From Myxococcales bacterium (GTDB lineage: Bacteria > Myxococcota_A > Polyangia > Polyangiales > Polyangiaceae): a stretch of 64,000 nucleotides of DNA. How positions within the stretch are numbered: the stretch's first letter is position 1; every line of letters starts with the position of its first letter. The notes under the pieces are model-generated. The model ran no database searches. It saw only the letters and a program-made list of their open reading frames with translations, and was not told the DNA's origin. Below, piece after piece: positions 1 through 8,990 of this stretch. The stretch is from the NCBI GenBank assembly GCA_016212965.1, contig JACRDA010000276.1, positions 62,001-126,000 on the forward strand. Direction: 5' to 3'. Position numbers and translations under genes: made by a program.

Positions 1-1
1 C

Positions 2-154
2 GTCGTGACGGCGCTCGGCAGCATCCCGGCGTGCGCGCTGCTCTTCGTCGGCGACATCGCCGGCGCGGTCACCGGCACGGTCAGCGCCTCGGCGTCGCTC
101 AGCGTGAGCGTCAGCGCGAGCGCGTCGGTCGGCGGCTCGGCGAGCGGCGGCTGA
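2..154 (+). CDS. C-terminal end of an unidentified protein (partial)
   Basis: This is an open frame entering from the left edge and ending at the TGA at 152-154. It encodes about 50 residues: a hydrophobic stretch followed by a Ser/Ala/Val/Gly-rich low-complexity tail with alternating Ser residues. A strong hairpin terminator follows within 25 bases, which supports it as the true end of a gene. The composition suggests the tail of an exported or membrane-anchored protein. Too little is present to name a family. Confidence 0.5.
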   Translation, partial: VVTALGSIPACALLFVGDIAGAVTGTVSASASLSVSVSASASVGGSASGG

Positions 155-178
155 GGCCGCGGCCCAGCCCGACAAGGA

Positions 179-219
179 GCGCGCCGTGCGGGGCCAGCCG
201 CACGGCGCGCGCCGTTTTT
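179..219 (+). terminator. Rho-independent terminator
   Basis: A perfect 13-bp stem pairs 179-191 with 198-210 around a 6-nt loop. It is followed by GCCG and five T residues at 215-219. It lies just after the partial gene ending at 154 and before mrp, so it should end transcription of the former. It is the only hairpin-plus-T-run terminator I am sure of in the window. Confidence 0.85.
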
Positions 220-295
220 GTGAGCCCTTTTTCGAGCCCTCCCGCTCCCGTCGCGCCTTGACCCGGCCGAGCATTGGCCCTACCTGTTCGCCGCC

Positions 296-1402
296 ATGTC
301 CATCGACCTCGCTGCCGCCCGCGCGGCCCTCGCCGCCGTCCGCGACTCCGACGGGCGCCCGCTCACCGAGCTCGGCGTCGTGCGCGAGCTCGAGCTCGAG
401 GGCGACGCCGTGCGCGTGGGCATCGCGCTCACCGAGCCCTCCGCCGCCCTGCAAGAGCGGCTCGGCGCCGCCGTCACCGAGGCCCTGCGCGCGCTCGGCG
501 CCGCCGCGGTCAAGCTCCGCTGGAGCACGCAGGTCGCCGCGCGCGAGATGGGCGAGGACGATCCCTGCCCCGGCGTGCGCAACATCGTGCTCGTCACGAG
601 CGGCAAGGGCGGCGTCGGCAAGAGCACCGTCGCCACGAACCTGGCCCTCGCGCTCAGTCGCTCGGGCCACCGCGTCGGCCTGCTCGACGCCGACATGTAC
701 GGGCCCAGCATCCCGACCATGCTCGGCGTGATGGGGCGCCCGACGGCGGCCCCGGACGGTCGCATCACGCCGCTCGAGCGCTTCGGCGTCAAGCTCATGT
801 CGATCGGCTTTCTGCTCGAGAACGAGCGCAGCGCCGTCATCTGGCGCGGCCCGATGCTGCAGGGCGCGCTCCTGCAGTTCCTGAAGGACGTCGACTGGGG
901 CGAGCTCGACTACCTCGTGCTCGATCTGCCGCCCGGCACCGGCGACGTCGCCATCACGCTCGCGCAGCGCGTGCGGACGACGGGCGCCGTCGTGGTCACG
1001 ACGCCGCAGGCGGTGGCCCTCGCCGACGTGTTCAAGTCCGTCGCCATGCTGCGCAAGGTCGGCATCGCCGTCCTCGGCGTCATCGAGAACGAGAGCTACT
1101 TCGTGTGCGACGGCTGCGACAAGCGCCACGAGCTGTTCGGCTCGGGCGGCGGCGCGCAGATCGCCGAGTTCGCCGAGGCACCGCTGCTCGGGCAGATCCC
1201 GCTCGATCCGGCCATCCGCGAGTGGGGCGACGCCGGGACGCCGGTCGTGCAGGCGGCGCCCTCGAGCTCGGTCGCCCGCGCCTTCGCGGCGGTGGCCGAG
1301 CAGCTGGTCGAGCGGGTCGAGCTCGCGAACGGTGCGCGACAGCCGACGTTGACGATCGACCGCAGCGGTGGCAAAAACCGCCACCTACCCATCACGCGTT
1401 GA
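296..1402 (+). CDS. mrp: Mrp/ApbC-type iron-sulfur cluster carrier ATPase
   Basis: The product has 368 residues and is a cytosolic P-loop NTPase of the Mrp/ApbC/Nbp35 family. Members bind a [4Fe-4S] cluster at a dimer interface and deliver it to apoproteins. An N-terminal DUF59/FeS-assembly domain occupies about residues 1-80. The deviant Walker A motif SGKGGVGKST is at 102-111. A Walker-B-like segment (LDLPPGTGD) and the cluster-binding pair C271-x2-C274 follow. The ATG at 296 gives the family's usual N-terminus and is preceded by a terminator-bounded gap, so it probably starts its own transcript. The last 20 residues are polar and not conserved in the family as I know it. Confidence 0.93.
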   Translation: MSIDLAAARAALAAVRDSDGRPLTELGVVRELELEGDAVRVGIALTEPSAALQERLGAAVTEALRALGAAAVKLRWSTQVAAREMGEDDPCPGVRNIVLVTSGKGGVGKSTVATNLALALSRSGHRVGLLDADMYGPSIPTMLGVMGRPTAAPDGRITPLERFGVKLMSIGFLLENERSAVIWRGPMLQGALLQFLKDVDWGELDYLVLDLPPGTGDVAITLAQRVRTTGAVVVTTPQAVALADVFKSVAMLRKVGIAVLGVIENESYFVCDGCDKRHELFGSGGGAQIAEFAEAPLLGQIPLDPAIREWGDAGTPVVQAAPSSSVARAFAAVAEQLVERVELANGARQPTLTIDRSGGKNRHLPITR

Positions 1403-1516
1403 CTTCGGGCGACCGAGGCGGAAGCCGACGCAGTCCAATCCCAGACGAGCCATCTCCGAAGGCACGGGCAACGCAGTGAACGAGGACGGGGGAGCGGTCT
1501 CGGTACCGAGGCGGCA

Positions 1517-3493
1517 ATGACGACCGACGAACGACAAGACAACGCGGGCGCCGAGGGCGCTGGTTCAGCGTCCGAGGGCGCTTCTCAGGTGGCGGTCGCA
1601 GGGCAGCCGAGCGACGCCGCTCCGAGCGCGCCCGTCGAGGCGACGGCGCCCGCGCCCGTCGAGGCGACCGCCTCGCCGCCCGTCGTGGCGACGGCGTCCG
1701 CGCCCGTCGATGCGGCCGGCGCCGAGCCGGCGACCGAGGCCCGGTCGCCCGCCGAGGGCGAGGCGCCCGAGACGCCTGCCGGCGCCGAAGGGGCTGAGGT
1801 CCCGGGGACCGCGGCGCCCGAGGGCGCGGCCGCTGCCGCTCCCGACGCCGCGAAGAAGAAGCGCCGTCGCCGTCGTCGCAAGCGCAAGCCGGCCGAGGGC
1901 GCGACCGCGGGGGGCCCGGCGGGCGAGGCGGGGGCGCAGACCTCCGCCGAGGGCGCCGAGGGCGCCGAGGGCGAAGAGGGCGACGAGGACGAGGAATCCG
2001 GCGACGCCGAGGGCGCGGCGGGCGGCGAGGACGATGCGAGCGAGGGCGCGGCGGGGTCGCAGGCCGGGTCGCAGGCCGGCGAGGCGAAGCCGCGCAAGCG
2101 CCGCAAGCCCGACCGGGAGCGCGCGGCCTTCCACCTCGGCGAGGAGGTGCTGTGCCGTGTGACGGACGTCACGGACGAGGCCATCTGGGCCGACATCGCC
2201 GGCAAGGCGATCGGCCTGCTCGACCGTTCGGCCCACTCCGGCCCCGCCCCCGAGGCGGGCGTGCAGTTCGTCTCGAAGGTACAGAGCGCGAGCACGCGCG
2301 GCGGCTTCGTCATCCTGGCCTACGAGCCGGTCAAGCCGATCGAGGCGCGCCAGAGCATCCGCGAGGCGCTCGAGAAGAACGTCACGGTCGCGGGCTGGGT
2401 CACCGGCGTCATCAAGGGCGGCGTGGAGGTCGACGTCATCGGCGTGCGCTGCTTCGCGCCTGCCTCGCACGTCGAGCTGCGCCACCACTCCGATCTGTCG
2501 TCGCTCGTGGGGCACCGCTTCGACTTCGAGGTGACCCACTACGCCCAGAAGGGTCGCGACGTCGTCCTGTCGCGCAAGAAGATGCTCGAGCAGGGCGCCA
2601 AGGCGGAGCGCGACGCCGAGCTCGCGAAGATCGCGCCCGACATGGTGTGCCGCGGCGTCGTGCGCAACGTCCTGCACTGGGGTGCCTTCGTGGCGCTGCC
2701 GGACTTCGGCAACATCGAGGGCGTCGTGCACATGAGCGAGGCGAGCCACGATCGCGGCGCCCGGCTCACGAGCCTCTTCAAGCCGGGCGACGAGATCCAG
2801 GTCAAGGTCCTGCGCATCGACGACAAGGGCAAGCTGTGGTTCAGCCACAAGGCGACCCTGGCCGACCCCTGGCAGGCGGTGCGCGACAAGTACCGGCCCG
2901 GCAGCCGGCACAAGGGCAAGGTGGCGCGCATCACGGACTTCGGCGCGTTCATCCAGCTCGAGCCGGGCGTGGACGGCCTGTGCCACGTGGCCGATCTCGC
3001 CTTCGTCGAGGTCGAGCACCCGAGCAAGGTCGTCAAGATCGACGACGAGATCGAGGTCGTGGTGGCGCACGTCGATCCCGACAACCACAAGATCTCGCTC
3101 CACGCCGCACCCCCGGCCGACGAGGCCACCGACAAGCCGGTGCGCGTGCAGTCGAACCAGCTCGTGCAGGTCGTCGTCACGCAGGTGCGCGAGGGCGGCA
3201 TCGGCGCGCGCATCGTCGGCGCCTCGGGCCGCAACGCGCGGGCGTTCATCCCGGCGGGGCAGACCGGCACGCCCCGCGGCACCGACCTCCGCAAGCTCTT
3301 TCCGATCGGCAAGCGGCTCGAGGCCAAGGTCATCGAGGCCGACCCGCGCAAGGGCGAGACGAAGCTCTCGATCAAGGCCGTGAAGGAGGACGCGGAGCGC
3401 ACGGCGTACCGCGAGTACCGCTCGCAGGTCCAGCGCGAGGCCAAGTTCGGCACCTTCGCGGACCTCTTCAAGCCGAAGGCCGAGCGCAGCTGA
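1517..3493 (+). CDS. Multi-S1-domain RNA-binding protein (ribosomal S1-like)
   Basis: The product has 658 residues. The first ~200 are a disordered Ala/Glu/Pro/Gly-rich extension with imperfect APVEAT-type repeats, a block of basic residues starting at K113 and acidic stretches after it. About five S1-type OB folds follow, beginning near residues 206, 285, 372, 458 and 543. The third and fourth (VLHWGAFVALPDFGNIEGVV and ITDFGAFIQLEPGVDGL) are the most typical. S1 domains bind single-stranded RNA, and arrays of them occur in ribosomal protein S1 and its paralogues. The long charged N-terminus makes this an S1-like RNA chaperone rather than a certain RpsA. The ATG at 1517 is preceded by a GAGGCGG sequence. 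Confidence 0.85.
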   Translation: MTTDERQDNAGAEGAGSASEGASQVAVAGQPSDAAPSAPVEATAPAPVEATASPPVVATASAPVDAAGAEPATEARSPAEGEAPETPAGAEGAEVPGTAAPEGAAAAAPDAAKKKRRRRRRKRKPAEGATAGGPAGEAGAQTSAEGAEGAEGEEGDEDEESGDAEGAAGGEDDASEGAAGSQAGSQAGEAKPRKRRKPDRERAAFHLGEEVLCRVTDVTDEAIWADIAGKAIGLLDRSAHSGPAPEAGVQFVSKVQSASTRGGFVILAYEPVKPIEARQSIREALEKNVTVAGWVTGVIKGGVEVDVIGVRCFAPASHVELRHHSDLSSLVGHRFDFEVTHYAQKGRDVVLSRKKMLEQGAKAERDAELAKIAPDMVCRGVVRNVLHWGAFVALPDFGNIEGVVHMSEASHDRGARLTSLFKPGDEIQVKVLRIDDKGKLWFSHKATLADPWQAVRDKYRPGSRHKGKVARITDFGAFIQLEPGVDGLCHVADLAFVEVEHPSKVVKIDDEIEVVVAHVDPDNHKISLHAAPPADEATDKPVRVQSNQLVQVVVTQVREGGIGARIVGASGRNARAFIPAGQTGTPRGTDLRKLFPIGKRLEAKVIEADPRKGETKLSIKAVKEDAERTAYREYRSQVQREAKFGTFADLFKPKAERS

Positions 3494-3555
3494 CGGCCGC
3501 GCGCGCGGGCGCGCAGGGCCGTCGAACGGCGTTGAACGGGCCGCCGCGCCGTGCC

Positions 3556-4194
3556 ATGGCTTGCCCGGTGCGTGCTCCTTCGCAGGGTGGCGCCCACGAG
3601 CGGGCGCGCGTGGGCCCGGACATGCTCGTGTCGCTCGCCTACCGGCTCTACGACGACCGGGGCGAGCTCCGCGACGTCGTGCGGCGCGCGCGCCCGCTGC
3701 GGTACGTGCACGGCCACGCCCAGATCCTGCCGGGGCTCGAGGCCGCGGTCGAAGGCTGGCGGCTCGGTCAGCAGGGCACGGTCGAGCTCGACCCGGAGGA
3801 GGCCTTCGGCGAGCGCGACGAGGACGCCGTCGTCGAGATGGATGCGGCGGAGCTAGGCCGCCGACCCCGGGTCGGCGACGAGGTCGTGGCCCGCGGCCGC
3901 GACGACGAGCTCGTCCTCACCGTGGTCGCGGTGGCGGGCGGGCGCGTGCGGCTCGACCCGAACCACCCGCTCGCGGGCCGGCGCGTGCGCTTCGTGGTCG
4001 AGGTGTGCGCCCTGCGTCCGGCGACCGACGCCGAGCTCGACCGCGCGCAGTCCGACATCGAGGAACGTATTCGCCGGGAGGATGCTATCGTATACGACGG
4101 CGCGGACGGCGGGGCGGGGCCGATGCCGGACCGAGCGGAGTCCTCGATGGGCCCGCGGCTCTTGCAGTTACGGCGCAAGCCAGCGCCCGAGTGA
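3556..4194 (+). CDS. FKBP-type peptidyl-prolyl isomerase, SlyD-like
   Basis: This is a cytosolic prolyl isomerase/chaperone of the SlyD class. The FKBP half shows VSLAYRLYDDRG and YVHGHAQILPGLEAAVEG. The inserted chaperone flap follows, and the domain closes with DPNHPLAGRRVRFVVEV, the SlyD signature (usually D-x-NHPLAGK). The His/Cys-rich metal-binding tail of E. coli SlyD is absent and is replaced by about 50 polar residues. The ATG at 3556 is the first in frame. The GTG at 3610 or ATG at 3622 would give an N-terminus closer to the family and is equally possible. It lies 62 bases after the S1 gene. Confidence 0.85.
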   Translation: MACPVRAPSQGGAHERARVGPDMLVSLAYRLYDDRGELRDVVRRARPLRYVHGHAQILPGLEAAVEGWRLGQQGTVELDPEEAFGERDEDAVVEMDAAELGRRPRVGDEVVARGRDDELVLTVVAVAGGRVRLDPNHPLAGRRVRFVVEVCALRPATDAELDRAQSDIEERIRREDAIVYDGADGGAGPMPDRAESSMGPRLLQLRRKPAPE

Positions 4195-4204
4195 AGGAAC
4201 GAGC

Positions 4205-4414
4205 ATGACGAAGCGAACGACGAAGCACAACTGGGCCGAGATGGACAACCGCATCCGGGGCCGCAAGACCGGCTGGTCGGCGGCGGAGCTGAAGGAGCTC
4301 GCGCACGAGCTCGAGAGCCTACCGGACGTGGCGGCCATGGCCGAGCGCTCGGTCCTCGAACAGCCCGCTCTCGGCCCGCGCCCGCCGCAGGGCTGGGGCG
4401 ACGACGTCAACTGA
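4205..4414 (+). CDS. Small hypothetical protein (69 aa)
   Basis: The protein has 69 residues and starts MTKRTTKHNWAEMDNR. It is polar, with a helical middle (WSAAELKELAHELESL) and a Pro-rich end. A GAAGGA Shine-Dalgarno lies seven bases before the ATG, and the gene starts 10 bases after the FKBP stop, so it is probably cotranscribed. I do not recognise a family. Codon usage matches its neighbours, which supports a real gene rather than a chance frame. Confidence 0.7.
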   Translation: MTKRTTKHNWAEMDNRIRGRKTGWSAAELKELAHELESLPDVAAMAERSVLEQPALGPRPPQGWGDDVN

Positions 4415-4433
4415 CCAGGAGACCAGCGCTGCC

Positions 4434-4745
4434 GTGACCGAGCGCCACGATTCCATCCCGGTCGAGGCCGAAGCCCTCGACGGCTCCCCCGCGCTGCCCC
4501 AGCTCGACTTCACGACGTTCGTGCTGTCGATCGTCGGCTCGGCCTACGTGCACCTCGGCGACGCCCCGGAGCGCGAGGGGCGCGCCGCGGAACCGAACCT
4601 CCTCTTGGCGCGGCAGGACATCGAGCTCCTGCGCCTGCTGCAGGACAAGACCAAGGGCAACCTCAGCGGCGACGAGGAGCGCCTGATCAGCCAGGCGCTC
4701 TACGACCTGCGCATGCGCTACGTCGAGGTCTCGAAGGCGACGTGA
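4434..4745 (+). CDS. DUF1844 domain protein
   Basis: The product has 103 residues with a GTG start. It matches the DUF1844 family seen in deltaproteobacteria and Myxococcota: LDFTTFVLSIVGSAYVHLG, then NLLLARQDIELLRLLQDKT-KGNLS and a C-terminal LYDLRMRYVEV. The family has no established function. It is small and probably helical, with a mildly hydrophobic first helix. Its stop overlaps the GTG of the downstream HtrA gene (GTGA), which suggests translational coupling and shared expression. Confidence 0.8.
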   Translation: MTERHDSIPVEAEALDGSPALPQLDFTTFVLSIVGSAYVHLGDAPEREGRAAEPNLLLARQDIELLRLLQDKTKGNLSGDEERLISQALYDLRMRYVEVSKAT

Positions 4746-5896
4746 GCTCGTCCGGCGCCGCGACGACACGGGGCGTGTGCGCCGCGGCCGTAGCCCTGGC
4801 CGTGTGTTGGGCGCTCGTCGCCGGCTGCAAGCGCACCGAGCCGAGCGACCCCGAGCTGCCGTCGGGTGCGGTGATCGTGCCCGCATCCGCGGTGCCGCTG
4901 CCGCCGATCGCCTCCGGCGCCCCGGTCGTCGTCCCCGGCCCCGGGGGCGCGCTGTCCTTTGCGCCGCTCGTCAAGCGCAGTGAGGCCGCGGTCGTCACGA
5001 TCAAGGCCTGGGTCAAGCGCGAGAACGCCTTCGGCCGTGAGGTCTCGATGGCGGAGGGGCTCGGCACCGGCTTCGTGTACGACGCCAAGGGCCTCATCCT
5101 GACGAACAACCACGTCATCGAGAACGCCGCCGAGATCGCCGTGAGCTTCACCGACGGGCGCGAGTTCTCCGGCACCGTCGTCGGCACGGACAAGCCGACC
5201 GACATCGCCGTCGTGAAGGTCGCGACGGACGGCCTGAGCCCGCTGCCGCTCGGCGACTCCGACGCGCTCGAGGTCGGCGACTGGGTCGTGGCGATCGGCA
5301 ACCCCTTCGGGCTCGAGCACACCGTGAGCGCGGGCATCCTGTCGGCCAAGGGCCGCACCCGCGACGACGTCAAGGGGCTCGACCCCGCCGGCTACTTCAA
5401 CTTCCTGCAGACCGACGCGAGCATCAACCCGGGCAACTCGGGCGGTCCGCTCCTCGATCTCGCCGGGCGGGTGGTCGGCATCAACTCGGCGGTGCGCGCC
5501 AACGCCAACAACATCGGGTTCGCGATTCCGATCAACATGGTGCGCCAGCTCCTGCCGATGCTGCTCAAGGACGGGCGCGTGCGGCGCAGCGCCATCGGCG
5601 TCTTCGTCGAGAGCCTCACCCAGGACGACGCCAAGCGCCTCGGGCGTCCGGCTCGGCAGGGGGCGCTCGTGAAGAGCCTCGTGCCCGGTGGGCCAGCCGA
5701 GCGGGCCGGCCTTGCGCGCGAGGACGTGATCCTCGCCTTCGACGGCAAGGCGGTGAAGGACCCGAACGAGCTTCGCTGGCTCGCGAGCATCGCAGGCGTG
5801 AACAACACGGTGTCGGTGCGCGTCGCGCGCGCCGACCGCGTCTTCGACGTGAAGATGGTCCTCGGCGAGCTGCCCGACCCCGACGAGGAGCGGTAG
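4742..5896 (+). CDS. HtrA/DegP-type serine protease, lipoprotein
   Basis: The product has 384 residues. The N-terminus is a lipoprotein signal with lipobox LVAGC, so it is probably anchored in the cell envelope. The trypsin-like domain has the complete catalytic triad: His124 in TNNHVIENA, Asp154 in PTDIAVVKV and Ser233 in NPGNSGGP. A single PDZ domain fills the C-terminal ~100 residues (QGALVKSLVPGGPAERAGL, then VILAFDG). Envelope HtrA proteases degrade or refold damaged exported proteins. One PDZ places it with the DegS/HtrA group rather than two-PDZ DegP. The GTG start overlaps the preceding stop. Confidence 0.92.
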   Translation: MSSSGAATTRGVCAAAVALAVCWALVAGCKRTEPSDPELPSGAVIVPASAVPLPPIASGAPVVVPGPGGALSFAPLVKRSEAAVVTIKAWVKRENAFGREVSMAEGLGTGFVYDAKGLILTNNHVIENAAEIAVSFTDGREFSGTVVGTDKPTDIAVVKVATDGLSPLPLGDSDALEVGDWVVAIGNPFGLEHTVSAGILSAKGRTRDDVKGLDPAGYFNFLQTDASINPGNSGGPLLDLAGRVVGINSAVRANANNIGFAIPINMVRQLLPMLLKDGRVRRSAIGVFVESLTQDDAKRLGRPARQGALVKSLVPGGPAERAGLAREDVILAFDGKAVKDPNELRWLASIAGVNNTVSVRVARADRVFDVKMVLGELPDPDEER

Positions 5897-5921
5897 CCGC
5901 CCGGCGCGGGATGGGGCACCT

Positions 5922-6827
5922 GTGACCAACACACCCACATCGTCCGACTCGGGCCACGAGGACCCTCCGGGCGACGCTGCCGGCCGCCCGAGTGGCGAGG
6001 GTGGTGGCGACGAGGCCGAGGCGGACCTCGGGCTCGGTGCCGAAGTGCCGGACGCGGGCGCGCCACCGCACGCGGAGGCCGCCAGGCTCCTCGCTCGGCT
6101 AGGGCACGGGCTCGACACCCCGCTCGGCGTGAATAGCCCACGTGGCAGCGCGTCCAACCGTGCGGAACGGCAACGAGAGGCCGAGGAAGACCGTGGGCTT
6201 GTCGAGCGGGCACAGTCGGGCGACCAGGGCGCCTTCAGGAAGCTGGTGGAACGCCATCAGCGGCGCGCCTTTGCGATCGCCCTCGGCATGGTCCGCGACG
6301 AGGACGATGCCCGCGAGATCGTTCAGGAAGCCTTCCTGCGCGTGTTCCGCAACCTCGACAAGTTCCAGGGCGGCTCGTCGTTCTTCACCTGGCTCTATCG
6401 CATCGTCAGCAACCTGGCGATCGACCTCATGCGGCGCCCAGCCCGGCGCGAGACCGAGCTGTTCGACAACCCGTCGGCCGCCGACGAGGGCGAGACGACC
6501 GCTTTCGTGTCCCGCATCGACGGGGCCGACCCGCTCGACGTCGTGGGTCGACGCCAGCTCGCCAAGCGCATCGAGCACGCCCTCGAGGCGCTGCCGTCCT
6601 ACCACCGCTCCGTCATCCTCATGCGGGAGCTCGAGGGCATGAGCTACCAGGAGATGGCGGAGGCGATGCAGGTTTCCAAGGGCACGATCATGAGTCGCCT
6701 GTTCCATGCACGGCAGAAGCTCCAGCGCGCTCTGGCGGACTGCTACGCCGAGAACGTGCAGGGCCCGACGCGCGGCGCGGGGCACGACGACGAAGAGGGC
6801 TCCCACGGCGGAGACGAGGAATCGTGA
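5922..6827 (+). CDS. ECF-type RNA polymerase sigma factor with N-terminal extension
   Basis: The product has 301 residues. An ~85-residue acidic, Gly/Pro-rich extension precedes the sigma core. Region 2 spans about 104-170 (FAIALGMVRDEDDAREIVQE and FTWLYRIVSNLAIDLMRR). Region 4 spans about 224-268 and ends in the helix-turn-helix MSYQEMAEAMQVSKGTIMSR. There is no region 1.2 or 3, so it is group 4 (RpoE-like). The GTG start is 25 bases after htrA. Its stop overlaps the next gene, a membrane protein that is probably its regulator. An envelope-stress role is suggested by context only. Confidence 0.9.
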   Translation: MTNTPTSSDSGHEDPPGDAAGRPSGEGGGDEAEADLGLGAEVPDAGAPPHAEAARLLARLGHGLDTPLGVNSPRGSASNRAERQREAEEDRGLVERAQSGDQGAFRKLVERHQRRAFAIALGMVRDEDDAREIVQEAFLRVFRNLDKFQGGSSFFTWLYRIVSNLAIDLMRRPARRETELFDNPSAADEGETTAFVSRIDGADPLDVVGRRQLAKRIEHALEALPSYHRSVILMRELEGMSYQEMAEAMQVSKGTIMSRLFHARQKLQRALADCYAENVQGPTRGAGHDDEEGSHGGDEES

Positions 6828-7522
6828 GCAAGCACAGCGACAACCCGCGAATCAGGCCGACGCCTGCCTCGAGCTCGGCGCAGGCGCCGAGCGACCTCGA
6901 CCTCATGCGCTGGCTCGACGGCGAGCTCGACGACAGCGAGGCGGCGCCCGGTCAGGTGGACGACGTGGCGGCGCGCAAGCTCCGCGACCTCGAACTCGTG
7001 GGCAGCCTGGTGCGCGAGCGCGCCGATGGCGACCCACGGGCCGACGGCATCGCCGACGCCGTCATGGCGGCGCTCGCGGCCGAGAAGGCAGTGCCGCACG
7101 AGGCGAAGGTGGTCACGCTCGCGGAGCGGCGCGCGGACCGGGTCGCCACCGGGCGGCCGGCCAACGACAACGCCCGCAGCATCTTCGCGCTCGCCGCGCT
7201 CGCGGCAGCGGCGGCGGCGGGCCTGTTCTTCTGGGGCCGGGGCGGCGGGCCCGGGTCGGAGGAGCTCGCGAGCGGCGATCTTTCGGCGCCGATGGACCAG
7301 ATCGTGGCGGAGCGTGCAGCCACGCCCGCGCCGGAGGCGGCCCTGCTCACCGAGCCGGTCGTCGCGGCCCAGCCGGAGGCGCGTCCTCCGGCGGTCGAGG
7401 TGGCGGCGGTGAACTTCGGCGCGCGGCAGGGCTCGGTGTTCTACATGGGCGGCAGCGACGCCGCAGACGGTATGACGGCGGTCGTGTGGGTCACCGACGA
7501 CGCCGCCGGAGGCAGGCCATGA
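6824..7522 (+). CDS. Putative anti-sigma factor, single-pass membrane protein
   Basis: The product has 232 residues with a GTG start overlapping the sigma-factor stop. A cytosolic part (1-118) begins with LMRWLDGELDD, like the N-terminal helix of anti-sigma factors. One transmembrane helix lies near 120-138. The C-terminal ~95 residues are Ala/Pro-rich and probably periplasmic. The zinc-binding His-x3-Cys-x2-Cys motif of ZAS anti-sigma factors is missing; there is no Cys in the cytosolic part. The anti-sigma role rests on gene position, topology and the first helix. Confidence 0.65.
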   Translation: MSKHSDNPRIRPTPASSSAQAPSDLDLMRWLDGELDDSEAAPGQVDDVAARKLRDLELVGSLVRERADGDPRADGIADAVMAALAAEKAVPHEAKVVTLAERRADRVATGRPANDNARSIFALAALAAAAAAGLFFWGRGGGPGSEELASGDLSAPMDQIVAERAATPAPEAALLTEPVVAAQPEARPPAVEVAAVNFGARQGSVFYMGGSDAADGMTAVVWVTDDAAGGRP

Positions 7523-8022
7523 AGTATCTCGCAGCGATCAGCGCCCTCGCGCTCGCCCTCTCGGCGCTCGGCACTCCGGCGCTCGCCCAGCCCGTGCCCC
7601 GCCCGGTGCCGGCTCAGCAGCCCGACGTCAAGCAGGTGAAGGCCGAAGTGATCGTCCTGCACGCCACCAACGAGGGCAAGGGCATCGACCCCAACATCGG
7701 CGACCTGCCCCAGCTGAAGAAGCCCCCGTTCTCGGCGTACGACACCTACAAGCTGCTCGATCGGCCCACGCTGACGCTCGCGCGCGGGCAGGTCGCGAGC
7801 CACAAGCTGCCGAACGAAGGCAAGCTCAACGTCGAGCTCAAGGACATCCTGGTCGAGAAGGACAGCGAGAAGCTCGTCGTCGGCGCCAGCATCGACCAGC
7901 CCGACGGCAAGCGCTTCGTCGAGATGACCGTGACCTCGGCGCGCGGCGGCATCTTCTTCGTGGCGGGGCCGGCCTACAAGAGCGGCATCCTCGTGCTCGC
8001 GATCCGCGTCGGCGTGCCCTGA
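7519..8022 (+). CDS. Exported protein of unknown function in the sigma-factor operon
   Basis: The product has 167 residues. It starts with a clear Sec signal peptide ending near ALA-QP, followed by a Pro/Gln-rich spacer. The mature part has a regular beta pattern (VKAEVIVLHATNEG, LNVELKDILVEKDSEKLVVG). I do not recognise a family. The ATG overlaps the stop of the putative anti-sigma gene, so three genes in a row are translationally coupled. It may be a target or sensor partner of the sigma system, which is inference from position. Confidence 0.65.
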   Translation: MKYLAAISALALALSALGTPALAQPVPRPVPAQQPDVKQVKAEVIVLHATNEGKGIDPNIGDLPQLKKPPFSAYDTYKLLDRPTLTLARGQVASHKLPNEGKLNVELKDILVEKDSEKLVVGASIDQPDGKRFVEMTVTSARGGIFFVAGPAYKSGILVLAIRVGVP

Positions 8023-8105
8023 TCCCGCCACTCCGGGCGTGGGGCGCCGGGAGCGGCGTCACGCGCGGGTTTGCGAGCCGGCACGGACAAGGTAGGCTGC
8101 GGGGC

Positions 8106-8990
8106 ATGGCCAGACGTGGCGGCTACCTCGGGATGGCACTCGCCGGACTGCTCTCTGTGGGCGCCGCGGGGAGCGTCGTCGTGCTCCCGACCACGGCCCA
8201 CGCCCAGCCCAAGGCGGTCGACACCCTGGTCAAGCGCGGCCAGGAGCTGTTCGACAACGCGCAGTACGAGGAGTCGATCCAGACCCTGTCCGCGGCCCTC
8301 ATGCGCCCGGGCATCGGGCGCCGCGACAAGGTCGAGGTCTTCCGGCTGCTCGCCTACAACTACATCGTGCTCGGGCGCACCGAGGAGGCCGACGCCGCCG
8401 TGCGGGGTCTGCTCGTGCTCGACGAGGCCTACGAGCTGCCCGAGAGCGAGTCGCCGCGCTTCCGCGACTTCTTCGGCCAGACGCGCAAGAAGTGGGAGTC
8501 CGAGGGCAAGCCCGGCAAGGAAGAGCCCGGCGCCGCTCCCGCCGGCCCGAGCGTGACGATCAAGCATGCCTCGCCGGCGCAGGTCGACGCGGACTCGCCG
8601 ATCAGCCTCGACGGGACGATCGAGGACCCGGCCGGCAGCGTGGCGCGCGTGAAGCTCTACTACCGCACCGGCTCGACCGGGAAGTTCGAGTCCGCGCCCG
8701 TGCAGTACACGATGCTGCGCTTCACCGCCGAGATCCCGGCCGCGGCGGTAGCCCCGCCGCTCGTCGAGTACTACCTCGAGGCGCTCGACGAGAACGGCAT
8801 CCCTGCCGCGCTCCGCGGCGACGCCGAGACGCCGCTCCGCGTGGCCGTGCCCGAGGGCAGCTCCGTCATCTCGAGCCCCTGGCTCTGGGTGCCCGTGAGC
8901 CTGGTCGTGGTGGGCGGCATCGTGGCGACCGTCGTGGTGCTGACGACCCGCACCACCACCTCGACCGTGACCGTCGGCGTTTTCGAGTGA
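8106..8990 (+). CDS. Exported TPR-like protein with C-terminal membrane anchor
   Basis: The product has 294 residues. A signal peptide ends near AHA-QP. Residues ~35-115 form TPR-like helical pairs (KRGQELFDNAQYEESIQTLS, then YNYIVLGRTEEADAAVRGLL). An Ig-like beta region follows, with SPAQVDADSPISLDGTIEDP. A single hydrophobic helix lies close to the C-terminus. Proteins of this layout are common in Myxococcota and are usually unannotated. The TGA overlaps the GTG of prmA. Its function is unknown. Confidence 0.7.
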   Translation: MARRGGYLGMALAGLLSVGAAGSVVVLPTTAHAQPKAVDTLVKRGQELFDNAQYEESIQTLSAALMRPGIGRRDKVEVFRLLAYNYIVLGRTEEADAAVRGLLVLDEAYELPESESPRFRDFFGQTRKKWESEGKPGKEEPGAAPAGPSVTIKHASPAQVDADSPISLDGTIEDPAGSVARVKLYYRTGSTGKFESAPVQYTMLRFTAEIPAAAVAPPLVEYYLEALDENGIPAALRGDAETPLRVAVPEGSSVISSPWLWVPVSLVVVGGIVATVVVLTTRTTTSTVTVGVFE

